From: Isoetes taiwanensis
Lineage: Eukaryota; Streptophyta; Lycopodiopsida; Isoetales; Isoetaceae
Length of the DNA: 64,000 nt
Reading direction: 5' to 3'
NCBI GenBank assembly: GCA_021234155.1
Contig: JAJEKV010000035.1
Location: 4,418,224-4,482,223 of the forward strand
Each line of letters begins with the position of its first letter. Position 1 is the first letter of the stretch. Of this stretch, positions 15,841 to 27,649 are shown piece by piece. A program made the translations under genes and the position numbers. The notes beneath the pieces were generated by a model. The model did not search any database, was not told the origin of the DNA, and was given only the letters and a program-made list of their open reading frames with translations.

Positions 15841-16235
15841 TATGAATCATATAATCTACTTGATACGGGCCAAAAGAAATAAGTAGCAAAAGAAGTATGT
15901 AAGGATGCACGTGAGGGTTGGAGATTGGGAAGCGCATTCTAGGGGGGCCTGCAATCGGCGTTAGCTGGGAGTGGGTCCTAAAATGGGCAACCCAGTTCCT
16001 TCCCATCACAATATAGAAGTTAAATTTTACGTGTTGAATTGAGCAAGTTTGCCTATTGAGATGGAATAAGAGAGCCAATTTCCATTCCGTAGAAATAGGC
16101 TCCCCAGTTGCCATGTTGTTCCTAGAAAGGAGGAAAAAGCCAATTCTTAGATTCTAATGTACATACTTGCATTCTTTTACTAGTTTAAACTTGATTTCAT
16201 GATGTGGATATGCTTTAGATGCTCGGTTTCATAAG
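15841..16235. other. Spacer, nothing recognised
   Basis: AT-rich interval between repeat E2 and the LINE 3' fragment. Only a short minus-strand frame without recognisable domain. Confidence 0.3.
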
Positions 16236-16239
16236 CTGA

Positions 16240-16782
16240 TTTGCACAAACATTGCCATCCTCTATGAAGAAACGGAGAGCTATTGCCTCCGTGAGGACGG
16301 GGTCCCATCATCTCAGAATTGAAACAGGTCGTTGGACTACAGATGGAGGGCAAAGAATCCCCCGGCATGAGAGAATATGCCAGTGTTGCCACATGCAGAC
16401 AGTAGAGGATGAGCACCATGCTCTGCAAGAGTGTCCGGCATATACGCATATCCGAGCAACACATGCTGATCTTAGATGCTCTGAGGCACCTCTGCATCAA
16501 TTGCTGGCATCGCCAATGATTGCACGTCTCGCATCCTACATTTTGCAAGTCTCTACCATTAGAGAATCCTTTACAGGACAAGGGATCTGAGAGCCTACTA
16601 CTAGGGTTTTTCCTCCCATGTGGGGGTTTTTTCATCCCAGTAGTAGGGACATATTGTATAGTAGCATTTGTCTTTTTTGGTGTGGTTTTATCTGCTTTGT
16701 GTACTGCATGTACCGTCTCATAGGTCAAGTTTGGCCTCCGCGGACGTTAAAATATACTTCCTTCCTTCCTTCCTTCCTTCTT
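16240..16782 (+). mobile_element. 5'-truncated LINE, C-terminal and 3' UTR only
   Basis: A 112-codon open frame (16252-16590) covers the end of a LINE ORF2: KKRRAIASVRTGSHHLRIE, then the zinc-knuckle CQCC...VEDEHHALQECPAY, then RLASYILQVS. The 3' UTR (GTACTGCATGTACCGTCTCATAGG...) ends GACGTTAAAATA followed by (TTCC)n at about 16760-16782. It is closely similar to the LINE at 33.9-38.7 kb. Severe 5' truncation is the normal outcome of target-primed reverse transcription. The frame is intact over its whole length, so insertion may be fairly recent. Confidence 0.85.
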
Positions 16783-16789
16783 ACAAAAA

Positions 16790-18070
16790 TGGAACTCCAA
16801 TTCATCAGAAGCATTATTGCACCAAGATGCCCTATTTTAAAAATGGAACTCAAAACAAGAAAGAAACAGAGATTTTGGGTTTCAAATCGTTTCTTTGTTT
16901 AGAAATCATAGCCCTGGTTATATCTCAACTTTAACGCACCCAATTTGCCTATTGATGAACATGCATCAATCTGCTATGGAGCCGTCTTATCCTTCAAGAA
17001 ATCTCATTTTCTAACCGATTTTCCATATCCTACACAAAAATAAGAAACATTGAATATCAAGAAGCAAAGATGTAGAGGATCCAATGCCTTTCTAGTTATG
17101 CTATGACTAGATTAAAAGTTAAGCCCCTAATGACTAAGTAAGTGCTTCTAGTTTCCTTAGTCATTAACTAGCAAATTCCAAGTTCATGAAGTGATAATAG
17201 TAACATATTAATTCATCTGATCTTCTAAAATATAATTATGAAGCCATAAACATCCATATAGCTATTGTAAAGAGTCTAAATTTGCTGCTTGAACTGTTAC
17301 AACTATAGAACTACATTTGAACCAACATGATTTATATAATATAAATGCCTTTACCATATTATAATGAATACCCCCTATCATCCAAAAGAAAACAATTGCA
17401 TTTACCATAGAAAATTCATAGAAGAGCACTACAAGTCACCATACTAGAAATTAAAGAGTTGTGATTCAGCTAAATAATCTAGGTAACACCTAACTTTCCC
17501 TTACATATTGAACAATTTGTCACCACATATTTGTCTGCAAACATGATATACTTTGGTAGGAGTTGTGCAAGAGCAACAAGCCACAATTTGGCCACGGTGT
17601 AGAAATAAAAACATTTCTGTGAGGTCTCAAGGAGGAGCATAAACAGACCCATAAAAGGTCCATCAACTAGATACAAACCTGCAAGAATGGGGCCACAGAT
17701 GGTGGGTTTTGGACAAAGGTTTCCAGTGTCCTTCCACTGTTCTATATATTGATTCTCCAATATCAACCATAGTTCAAAAGCATCTAAAGCTAGATGTGGG
17801 AGATGCGATCATCTTAAGCATCTAAGCAAAGAATCTATCAATTTTTTAGATGCGTTAGATACGACACATAAAATTATAAATAATAAATTCGATAAAGAAT
17901 AACAGATTTAGAGTCATAAACCTTTAATATGTTAAAGTTCAATTAAAGCATGACATGAATAAGCAAAAGAAGAAGATGTAGTAGCTGCAAACTAATAGAG
18001 TGACATGAGAAATATTAGCTTTTTATGTCAGAAACTGAACTGGATTCTCAAAGAAAGTTTAATTAGCCAT
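16790..18070. other. Non-coding interval with one unrecognised open frame
   Basis: AT-rich. A 95-codon minus frame (17766-17479) ends in CSICKGKLG, a CxxC pair, and has hydrophobic stretches, but I recognise no family and see no supporting gene structure. It could be an exon or chance. Confidence 0.25.
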
Positions 18071-18079
18071 TTGATCTAA

Positions 18080-21000
18080 TTCTGATTATTCTTCTCCATC
18101 ACCAACACTTTTGCTTTCTTCTCCACTTTCACTTTCACTTTCTTCCCTTTCACTGCCATCTTTATTACTTTTTCCATCATTTTCTTCCCAAACCTCATCA
18201 TCTTCTTGATCCTCCACTTTCTCCTCCTCCTCATCATTATCTTCCACTTGCCTACCTCTTCGTCTTGCTCTCCCTCTTCCTCTTCCTCTTCCTCTTCCTC
18301 TTCCCCTTCCCCTTCCTCTTCCTCTTCCTCTTCCTCTCCCTCTAACTCTAACTCTCCTCCTCCCTCTCCCTCTGGCTCCATAACTTGAAGCATTAGGACC
18401 AGCCATATCAACTGCTCTTGATATCGAATGACAGACTGTTATTGTATGCCAACAATCCAGAAACAAGCTTTGGTAAAGTTCCTTTTCAGTGCGATCAACT
18501 GGCGGCAAATCGGGCCTCTTAGCAACATCAATATCATTGGGATCCACCTATGAGATTTGTGATGTGAGTTGCAGCAGCATAAGCCATAAAAATCATAATA
18601 TGATAGGAAAGGAAAGAAAGCAAATGGTTGAGGATTATACCTGTTTGGGCTCTGTAAGATTCTTATATTTACGCAAAGCATGCAAATTTTCTCTACAATC
18701 TACTAGATTATACATTGTGCTTATCTTCAACTTGTTTCTCCTTTTAGTGTGAATTAGAGAGTATGCAGACCAGTTTCTCTCAACGGCACCAGTAGAGCAA
18801 TCCTACAAAGTCATTGAATTGAATAATAAATTGGTTGTGCATGTTGATAGGATGAAAACTCGAATTCATCTACTTACCTGTGACAAGACCTTGAGGGCCA
18901 ATGCTTGAAGCTCGGGGGTGCTTCCTCCATATTTGTCCTACCATGATACAGGTTTACACATGGCACCTTGTGATTCTGCCATGGGATTATTGAAATGTTC
19001 CATTCTACGACGTAATGCAAGCATGTCATCATATAATTTATCCACCTTCTCTGCATCATAAAGATCTAAAATATACTTCACCCATCCGTCATGAAGCTTC
19101 TCATCTATCGGTTTTGCAGCATCCCCTCTCCATACGGATGTAATAGATGCACCACAACATGAATTGGTCGATGAAACCAATCCCAGTGATTGACCAAATA
19201 GCTTTGAACTTCTTTAATCTCCCTCACCTTATGAGAATTTTAATAGACCTTAAAATATTGAAGCTAAGACTAAGTAACATAAAAATGTATTAAGTTAAGT
19301 AAAAAAATATGCTTATCTATCCTTCATCTGTGGAACTCCCAAGCTTCTATCAATTGCCCGCCAATGCGACCCATAAATTCCTGAAGCAACCCAATAGTAG
19401 ATCCTTCTCTATCTGTAAGGCGCAACACTGAGTAGATAGGGCGTCACAAATCAGTAATACTTTGAAAGGCCTCAAGATTTCTCCTATCCAAAATTTGGAG
19501 TCGGACCAACTCAGCAATACTTTGAAAGGTCTCAAGATTTCTCCTATCCAAAATTTGGAATTGGACCAACAACCTTTGGTAAAGTTCCTCTTCAGTGCGA
19601 TCAACTGGCGGCAAATCGGGCCTCTTAGCAACATCAATATCATTGGGATCCACCTATGAGATTTGTGATGTGAGTTGCAGCAGCATAAGCCATAAAAATC
19701 ATAATATGATAGGAAAGAAAAGAAAGCAAAGGGTTGAGGATTATACCTGTTTGGGCTCTGTAAGATTCTTATATAGATTCTTATATTTGCGCAAAGCATG
19801 CAAATTCTCTCTACAATCTACTAGATTATGCATTATGCTTATCTTAAACTTGTTTCTCCTTTTAGTGTGAATTAGAGAGTATGCAGACTAGTTTCTCTCA
19901 ATGGCATCAATAGAGCAATCCTACAAAGTCATTGAATTGAATAATAAATTGATTGTGCATGTTGATAGGATGAAAATTCGAATTCATCTACTTACTTGTG
20001 ACAAGACCTTGAGGGCCAATGCTTGAAGCTCAGGGGTGCTTCCTCCATATTTGTCCTACCATGATACAGGTTTACACATGCACCTTGTGATTCTGCCATG
20101 GGATTGTTGAAATGTCCCATTTTACGGTGTAATGCAGGCATGTCATCGTATAATTTATCCGCCTCCTCTGCATCATAAAGATCTAAAATATACTTCACCC
20201 ATCTGTCATGAAGCTTCTCATCTATCAGTTTTGTGGCATCTCCATGGATGTAATAGATGCACCACAGCATGAATCGGTCGATGAAACCAATCCCAGTGAT
20301 TGACCAAATAGCTTTGAACTTCTTTAATCTCCCTCATCTTACGAGAATTTTAATAGACGTTAAAATATTCAAGCTAAGACTAAGCAACATAAAAATGTAT
20401 TAAGTTAAGTAAAAAAAAATATGCTTATCTATCCTTCATCTGTGGAACTCCCAAGCTTCTATCAATTGCCCCTCCAATGTGACCCATAAATTCCCAAAGC
20501 AACCCAAAAGTAGATCCTTCTCTATCTGTAAGGCGCAACACTGAGTAGATAGGGCGTGACAAATCAGCAATACTTTGAAAGGCCTTAAGATTTCTCCTAT
20601 CGAAATTTTGGAGTTGGACCAACTCAGCTTCTAATGTATAACTATCTTCCCATTTTATCCAATCATCAAAAACTACAGTTTTCACCTACCAATCTTGCTT
20701 CCTTTATCCATTTTATCTTGTTTTAATATCTTTCAATAATAGATTCAAGCTTTAAGATGCACATGGAGTCCATTTGATTGATTTGTACTTCTCTTCTATA
20801 AGTTTACCCATCAAAATGCTATTGGAATCATTTCTATTACCACCTGCACCACATGTTGACGTCCAATCTCTTCTATTACTTCACTCATCTTTTCAAATAA
20901 GAACTCTTCAGTTACATTAATGCCAGCTCGGTAGACCTCTATAGTTTTCTAATGTATTGCTCCAATTCCAAATACCGAAGAGATCATGACATTGTAGAGG

Positions 21001-21640
21001 CCTCATTTTCGGATGTCCACCCATCCATCAGTCATGATTGTTCACCCAAATTGCCTCCACTTTGACTGAATGTGCTTTATTTCATCTCTAATCTGACCAT
21101 AGGTGCTTGGAATTACGTGACTTTTCATGTTTAAGAAAGTAGGACTAGCCCATTTCTTGCCAATGTGGGATACATTTTCCAGCATATGCCTCCAACTTGG
21201 TGTATCCAAGAGATTAAAAGGAAGATTACACTCAATAAGTGTTTTTCCAACTTCTTTATGAGCCATATTCATCCATGATTTTGCCAGCCTACTTGTCTTT
21301 TGCTCAAAGTACTTTGAACCATGTGTCTAGGCTCTTGATCCTCATCAAAAGCCTTCATTCTCTTTGAAGATGATGGCATAGTTAAGGGAGCTAAAGATGA
21401 TCGTGGTGGCTTGTTGAGATGAAAAGCAGGGGATGCTTCAACAATGGGTGTAGATGCTTGAACAATAGATGGTGAAACAATAGGTGTAATTGGTGTATGT
21501 GTAGCAGCAGCAATAGGTGGTATTACATGAACATGAATTTCATCTTTGATACCTTTATGATGGTCCCCACAAAATATATGATGGCCCATTGTATACCTCA
21601 CAGGAAATCCCCCATCCGGCAAGGTCTGCCGCACGAGCCC
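18080..21640 (-). pseudogene. hAT-family transposase remnant with internal tandem duplication
   Basis: Minus-strand pieces in order: an N-terminal Pro/Ser-rich linker (21634-21269), a MAHKEVGKTLIECNLPFNLL segment of DUF659 type (21272-21042), then the C-terminal dimerisation region with KYGGSTPELQALALKVLSQD, CSTGAVERNWSAYSLIHTK and RRNKL, typical of plant hAT transposases. The last third exists twice (18468-19514 and 19574-20627). The distal copy ends in a Gly-Arg-rich run followed by an acidic tail (18547-18086). The BED zinc finger expected at the N terminus is not seen. Stops and frame changes are present, so it is not functional. The dispersed repeat beyond 21640 may have displaced the 5' part. 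Confidence 0.75.
18468..20627. repeat. Tandem duplication, two units of about 1.05 kb
   Basis: Unit 1 is 18468-19514 and unit 2 is 19574-20627, in direct orientation, near-identical apart from point changes and small gaps (for example a 16-base gap near 20245). Between them a 56-base piece (CAATACTTTGAAAGG...) is itself a partial duplicate of the end of unit 1. Confidence 0.9.
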
Positions 21641-22640
21641 TTCGTCTATCCCATCCTAGGATGGTCAGAACATGAAAAGGAGACACGAAGGTGTCTTGCA
21701 CACCGGTTTTCTATGGGCTCCTATACATCGGAAGGATAAACATAAACATAAACATAAACATAAACATCAGCACTAACAATAACAATACAATCAGCTACCT
21801 CGAAGGATAGTACCATCCATCCATCAATAGATCCATCATAGCATCAATATATCATCCATCATATGAGCTCCTACCCAGGCTCAGACTCGTGGGGAGAGTA
21901 GATTAGCGGCTGGGGTCTCAAGGTAAAACATAATGAGTTATGATTTTGACTTGGGCTCGCAATAGACAATGGCTAGGTTTGACCACTCCATCCGCCCCTC
22001 CTGTGCATACTATACAGATAGGTTAAATCAGGCTCTGTCGTGACTGTCGGAGATGTAACCCCTTGGTCTCACCCAATGGGGCTACTCTGAGTTGCATTTC
22101 CCTGGTCCAATGAGGTAGGAAAGGTTGCATCACCCCTTTTCGAAACCAGTGGTTTGATAGGCAACTAGAGGATCGTGACGACACACGTCTTTACCCGACT
22201 GAACTCCCCAAAATAAGAGTCAGGTCAACCACTGCAACTCCTAAGGGTCAGGGCGACGCCATCGACCCGGAAGTGTCGGACTCATACCCGGTCCTCTCGA
22301 AGTGACCTGCTATAAGCCTAGCTTGCTCCAAGTCCTTAGTAGCCACGCTCAGCAGGGACTCCCTCTATCTCGCCACTGACTCCGTTGTGTGGTGCCCAGT
22401 CACTCCATAGCCTCCATAGCTTAGTGGGCTCTATGCACATGCCGCATACAATACGAACTAAAGCCTCTAGACTAGAAGCATCGTCTACACAAGGCTACTA
22501 GGTCTCTACCCCCCTTCCCAATACAGGAAATGCAAACACGATCAACCAACATCGTATATCCACATAACATGATAAATAATATGAATAACATCTAATCCTA
22601 GTCACATGCATCTAACTTACAATTAGGTTCGTTGATTAGG
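21640..22640 (+). repeat. Dispersed repeat shared with the end of the window
   Basis: Segments such as GGTCTCTACCCCCCTT (near 22500), GGTCCAATGAGGTAGG (near 22100) and CTAGAGGATCGTGA (near 22165) align with the reverse complement of 63200-64000. Starts near an (AAACAT)5 run at 21740. Likely part of an LTR retroelement or other TE, class not determined. Confidence 0.5.
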
Positions 22641-24060
22641 GTTCAAGATGCAAACTAAGGGTTCTAGAAGGGCTCTACTAGTGATATGAGATGCTAACTC
22701 ATCTGGAATCCTAACTTCCAGATGATCTACCAAGGAAGCTACTCCAAATACCTGCTCCCGAGGAACTTCCACCCGCTCTTGGCGTCTCCATCGCTTTGCG
22801 GTGCTTTGGAGTGCGCGAACAAGGTTCCAAGACTGTTGGAGCCAGAGAATGGCCTAGAGTCAGGGTTTGGCCATTAGTAGGTTAGGTTTGCCATGTCACG
22901 CCATGTGCTCAATAAGGTGCGTCCATGTGGTTGTTTGCCAATAGGATGGAACCATGTGGAAATGGTTCTATACCTAAGGTTGGCTAAGTCATGTATAATG
23001 ACTTAGCCATGTTCTCTTCTCCACACTAAGGTATACAAGGCTACGATGTGGCCTAAAACATATCTATTGAACGGCACATAGCCTAATGAGATACATGAAG
23101 CCCCTTAGAAGGTCCCTGTTTTTCTTTTTGTTCTGAACAGAGGAGGAAAGTTATGTAACTGTGTAAAACATAATAGTTAAAAGAGTAACTTAATAAGAAA
23201 ACTTATCCAGCCCTCAAAATTTGGGCATAGTGGATAATCTGCTCGTCAGACATTTCTTTTTACACCTTTCATAGGTCTATGAAAGGTCTGCATGTTTAAT
23301 TATTCTAGCAAACATATTTGACATATTATGACGCTCTTTTGGCTAAAGTAAAACAAAAACGGCAAATAAAATTAGTAATCTTATTCCAAAATACACAATG
23401 AGTGTTCAGAAAGCAACAAAGATAAAAACGTGAAAAGGAAAGTGTATTCTGGGAATACACTTTTGTTAGTTGAAAAAGCAAAAGTGTATACAAGAATACA
23501 CTTTTTCTATTCGAGAATAGCAAAATGTATTCCACAACACAATTTTGCTCATCTCGAAAGCACTTGTGACAGTGGCCAAAGGCAAACTTACTTGTGCAAC
23601 TCTTTCGATATTTCTTCCAAAAGGTAAACTACTTGTCTATCACTTTTTGCGACCATCTTTCTAGCAAATCGCATTTCCCTCCAGACGGTTATATTCATTT
23701 CTTTTTTGGGAACGTTGGAGTCTTCTTTTTTTTCAGATACTTTGCTTTTGCTTTTTAATTCCCCGCGCATGAACATATTAAAAATTTTGGTTCTGCAGGT
23801 CCCATATCTGCATACGTAAACATTTCCATTAACAAGACACAAAACACCACTACAAACGAAGGAAATGAAATACATTTATTTATTCTGGATTATAGGTAAT
23901 GCTTACCTAGGCCTCTCTGAATGCGAGTTGAAACCAGTTCTCATGGGCAATGAGTGAGGCTCTTTTATTGGCCTCGCTGTATTTGAGGCAACACTTAATG
24001 ACACACGTCTCCTTCAGCTCCAAGGAATTAGCTGGTTTCTTCAGGTCCTCGCCATATTTT
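22640..24060. other. Non-coding interval with several small hairpins and one possible exon
   Basis: Perfect short hairpins: CATCTGGAA/TTCCAGATG near 22697-22724 and GGCTAAGTCAT/ATGACTTAGCC at about 22981-23007. A cluster of GTGTATTC/GAATACAC inverted words lies at 23437-23535. On the minus strand 23875-23600 an open frame ends KSDRQVVYLLEEISKELHK before a GTAAGT donor, so it may be an exon, of unknown product. Confidence 0.4.
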
Positions 24061-24393
24061 TGTTACGCACTAGCACCTTTAGTGATAACCAACACACCAA
24101 ATGGGCGGATCTTTCAAGGAAATCGTTATCCAATGGGCACCAACCTTTCCAGGCTTTATTCCATACCTCGCAGACCATATCAATTCCTCCCTCTCCTCGA
24201 GATGCTTGCCCTCAAGTATATGAAAAACACCAATGTTGCCACGAGGAATTGAACCTTGGCTCTGATACCAATGTTACGCACTAGCGCCTCTAGTGGTAAC
24301 CAGCACACCAAAAGGGCGGATCCTTCAAGGAAATCGTTATCCAATGGGCCCCAACCTTTCCAGGCTTTATCCTATACCCCAGGGACCATATCA
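24061..24393 (-). mobile_element. Complete TRIM (miniature LTR retrotransposon)
   Basis: Two 122-base direct repeats, 24061-24182 and 24272-24393, flank an 89-base interior. On the minus strand each repeat begins TGATATGG and ends GCGTAACA, the TG...CA ends of LTRs. One base inside the 5' LTR lies TGGTATCAGAGC (24259-24270), the primer-binding site complementary to initiator methionine tRNA. Directly before the 3' LTR is the purine run GAGGAGAGGGAGGAA (about 24184-24198), a polypurine tract. Flanks carry TTTT on both sides, compatible with a short target duplication in a T-rich site. No coding capacity, so it would depend on an autonomous element. All required cis parts are present. Confidence 0.92.
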
Positions 24394-24479
24394 TTTTTTA
24401 TTTAAATATTACATATTCACGGTCATATACATGAACATGATCTTGTTGATATAGTTCTTTTTAACTTATATTCATTGTC

Positions 24480-25300
24480 AGCATTGTGAGAGCTGGCAAC
24501 GATTTTGGCTTCTTCATCATTGAGGCCACAGTAAACTGCATAGAGGACCGAAAGATACCTCGGGTTCTTCTTCTCTTTGTAGAGTTGCCTCCTGACCTTG
24601 GAGCCACATGGGCATTGGGGTTGCTCCTTATCCTATTCTTCAGGTTCTTAAATGATCTGCATAAATCTTTTGAACCTGAAGTTGCCTCTTACCAGCTTCA
24701 TTTTTAGAGGGCAGCCTCATGCCCTTGCACAAACTTGTGCATATCTATTTCCTCCATTCTTTCTGAGGTCTTGTCCACTTTTTTCTCTTTCATGGCCACT
24801 CCCGGGGCCTTTCCTTTGCCTTTTCATTTTTTGATGCTTTCTTCTGGCTAATTAGTGATTTCCCAAAGCACTAATCTATGGGATGACAGAAGTAGCTACT
24901 TCCTTGTCGAGGTCCATAGTGACCTCTTCTTTAAGTTCCCGCTTTTCCTCCTTCAAATAGTCCTTGTTATCATAGAGATCTTCCCCCTCTTCATCAGACT
25001 TCAAAGCAATATCCGCCATGTTAATGTTTAGGACATGGGGTCCCATAGCAACAAAAGCTTCCTCAGGTGGCTGGGTCGGGGCCTCTTGCAACATAAGGCC
25101 TCGCAGCCTCAAGAGGGTGTCAACGGGCTCAATGATCTCCTAATGAAACTGGAGCAACTGCTGTACCTCAGCTGGGAGCTCGGCTGGCGTAAAATCGATG
25201 AAATCATCCATGTAATACTCGGCCATCTCGTATAACAATCTTGGTAAGGGGCTTGGACAATGCAAGGCTGCTGAACATTCCCACAAAAAAAAACCCATGT
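24480..25300 (-). pseudogene. Unrecognised broken coding segment
   Basis: On the minus strand a frame from about 25255 to 24876 is open but for one TAG at 25142: EMAEYYMDDFIDFTPAELP, then RLRGLMLQEAPTQPPEEAF, then an acidic lysine-rich end. It looks like protein (low-complexity charged tail), possibly gag-like, but I recognise no family. Confidence 0.3.
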
Positions 25301-25559
25301 TCCACAGAGAATACCGAAGTCGCGCATCACCCCTGGACCTGCACATCACCAACAAAAAACCAATAGAGAGAAAAACCTTGAAAAAGCGAGGGGCTGGTCA
25401 CGCGTGCCACGCGCCAAAAAAAAACATTTACAATAATATACACATTAAGGGAGGGAGGGTGGGTGGGAGTCAAGGGAACTGCTGAGAGAAGAGAAAACGC
25501 CGATGAGAAGTTGATGAAGAACCTGCAAGAAATCGCGATCCCCAAATGAACCAGAGCCC

Positions 25560-25850
25560 CAGAAAATGCATGCAATGTATGCATGCATGGGAGAGATGCA
25601 TGCTCACCCATTCGAGAATACCGATCCGATGACTCGGATCAATGGCATTCTCGAATAAGGGCTCGCATGAAAACATACAAAAAGCTCCCGACAAAAAGAG
25701 AACTTCCTTATCAAAATGGGATCGAGGTCGAAGGTTGAAGGATGGCCAAAAAAGGGACAAGATGGGGGAAGAACATGTCACAACATGGAAAACCCATTCA
25801 AGAATACCGATCCGATGGCTCGAATCGATGGCATTATATTGATTCATTAT
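25560..25850. repeat. Short duplicated segment
   Basis: The words CGAGAATACCGATCCGATG (near 25612) and AAGAATACCGATCCGATG (near 25800) and their continuation ATGGCATT form a direct duplication of about 45 bases, roughly 190 bases apart. Confidence 0.55.
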
Positions 25851-26330
25851 GGGGCCCACATCATGTTGATCATTTTGTTTTCCCTCTTAATCACAAACTC
25901 CCAGTTTATAATACTCGGTTTCCATATCCTCAGCGCATTTCACACGACGCTATTATCTATGATTGGCAGATCTTTAATAATTATTGTTTTCCTCCGGCAT
26001 CCTTAGTTCCTTGTGTTTTACACCATACTGCAGCTTGTCGTGCTTGGATTACTTTGGTTGTTTTGCATTGGCCCTCTGTGTCGTGGTGGGGCTCCCTCAG
26101 CAGCTAAGGTTTTGTTTAGTCTTCCCTCTTGGAAAATAGGTGATCTTAGCCCGACTTTTTCTCATTCCTATTCCTTCTTCTTCTTCGTCTTTCACTGGTT
26201 CATTATTTTACTAGTCAATCTAACTTTCTTAGCGTTTCGCTATCACATGAGTAATGGAGTTTTCCTATGGACTGGATCAGTTTGGGCACCCTTTATCACA
26301 GATTTTATGTTTTTTGATGCCTTTTCTTAG
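25830..26330 (+). pseudogene. DIRS-like retroelement fragment, RNase H region
   Basis: The plus strand reads HHVDHFVFPLNHKLPVYNTRF followed by DAIIYDW, then NNYCFPPASLVPCVLHHTAA and TLVVLHWPSVSWWGSL. The order (D-hFh-NxxLPxYNxRF, an aspartate-tryptophan word, PPxxLhPxVL, then VPHWPSxSWW) is that of the RNase H end of DIRS-type tyrosine-recombinase retrotransposons. Frames are short and later text is decayed. The recombinase itself is not seen. Confidence 0.55.
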
Positions 26331-26339
26331 GTCCTGCCG

Positions 26340-27480
26340 CCTCATATCTTGGCTCCTTTTGCGGATTATAGACATCATGTGGTTCTTTATGTTTTTCATT
26401 GTCAATTTTAATTAAATTTAATGTTAAGTTCTTGTCTTGTTGTAACTGCTTGTTGCTAAATTACATCACAGGAGGTTCCCTTGTTCTTGTCATCTTTATC
26501 TTTGGCCTGTTTCTCATGCGCTCCTTTCATTCTCATCGCTTATATAGCTATGCTTCGCCAATTTGGTGACGTCAACATTTTGTTTCTTACCTCCATGCTT
26601 CACCCGTTGTAGTTGCCGATTTTTTTGTCTCTTTCGATCGCCCTCGCATGTCTTCCTCTTCAATTACCACTGCTTCGGCTACTATATCCTTTCAAACAAT
26701 TATTATTAAAGATGTATCAATCATAGGTAATAGCATCGTGTGGAATGCAGTGAGGATATGTAAACCGAGTATTATAAACTGGAAGGTTGTGATTAAGAGG
26801 GGAAGCAAAACGATCAACATGATGTGGACCCCCATAATGAAATCAATATAATGAAAGCACCAAGGAGCAAGAGCAAACTCATTGGATTGAGGAAGGCGAG
26901 AAATATAATCGATTCATTCATTCTGGGATCGAGGGACCCAAATGAGTTCTAATGAAATGGAAAAGTGAAAACAGAGGAGGAAAATGTCAAGGGTGAGAGA
27001 ATGAATATCAAGTAAAGAGGAACGCCCTTTTTCGAAATGGTGGCTACATTCAACCCTCCGAATAATGACTAAACGAGAATGTAGAAAAGGAAGGGCAGAA
27101 CTTAAGACTTAGGCGCCAAGTAGAGGAAGGAAAATTTCAGACTAAAAAAAATGGCCAAGAAGGTCTACGTGGATCTGACCCAGTAGAAGCAACCAACTAC
27201 CTTAACTAAAGGAACTAGCATCAAAACCCAACACGACAGACGGATGACGGGGTTGAGAAATGGAGCAAAAGCTAAGGGAAAAAGCGATGGATTCCCATAA
27301 TATAATTTCTATACGAGATAAAGAGGATAAAGAAACAGGGGCATCCCAGTGTAAGGGATGAATAAGCAGATAGGAAAAGAAAGTCAAAACAAAGATAAAG
27401 GAACCAAAAAGAATGCGAAGTGACTCAAGAAATCCTAAGCATTTGGCAAGTTGTCGTGATGTAAGGAGAAGGAGAGAATA
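26340..27480. other. Non-coding interval, nothing recognised
   Basis: No domain-bearing frame on either strand. Probably decayed retroelement sequence continuing from the DIRS-like fragment. Confidence 0.3.
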
Positions 27481-27640
27481 TGTAGCATAATAACAGGGGG
27501 TTTTCTTTGTGTTTTTGTACGCTTTTCACAAAAGTTTTCCTAAAATTTCATGGCGTATTCGAATGGATGTACTAATGCGTACATCTAGAGTGCATCATTT
27601 CTTAGTCGTTGATTTAGCTTTTTTTTTTCAATGGTCCAAC
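27476..27640 (+). repeat. Repeat E1, partial copy, with 25-base end motif
   Basis: Begins with the end motif in inverted form (27476-27500, GTAGCATAATAACAGGGGG), then matches the start of E1 (TTTCTTTGTGTTTTTGTACG, CTAGAGTGCAT) and stops at a T run near 27635. Confidence 0.65.
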
Positions 27641-27649
27641 ATCCAAGGG

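Noticed and set aside
18206-18388. Plus-strand Ser/Pro-rich frame at 18.2-18.4 kb
   Set aside because: It is the complement of the Arg-Gly/acidic tail microsatellite of the hAT remnant, not an independent gene.
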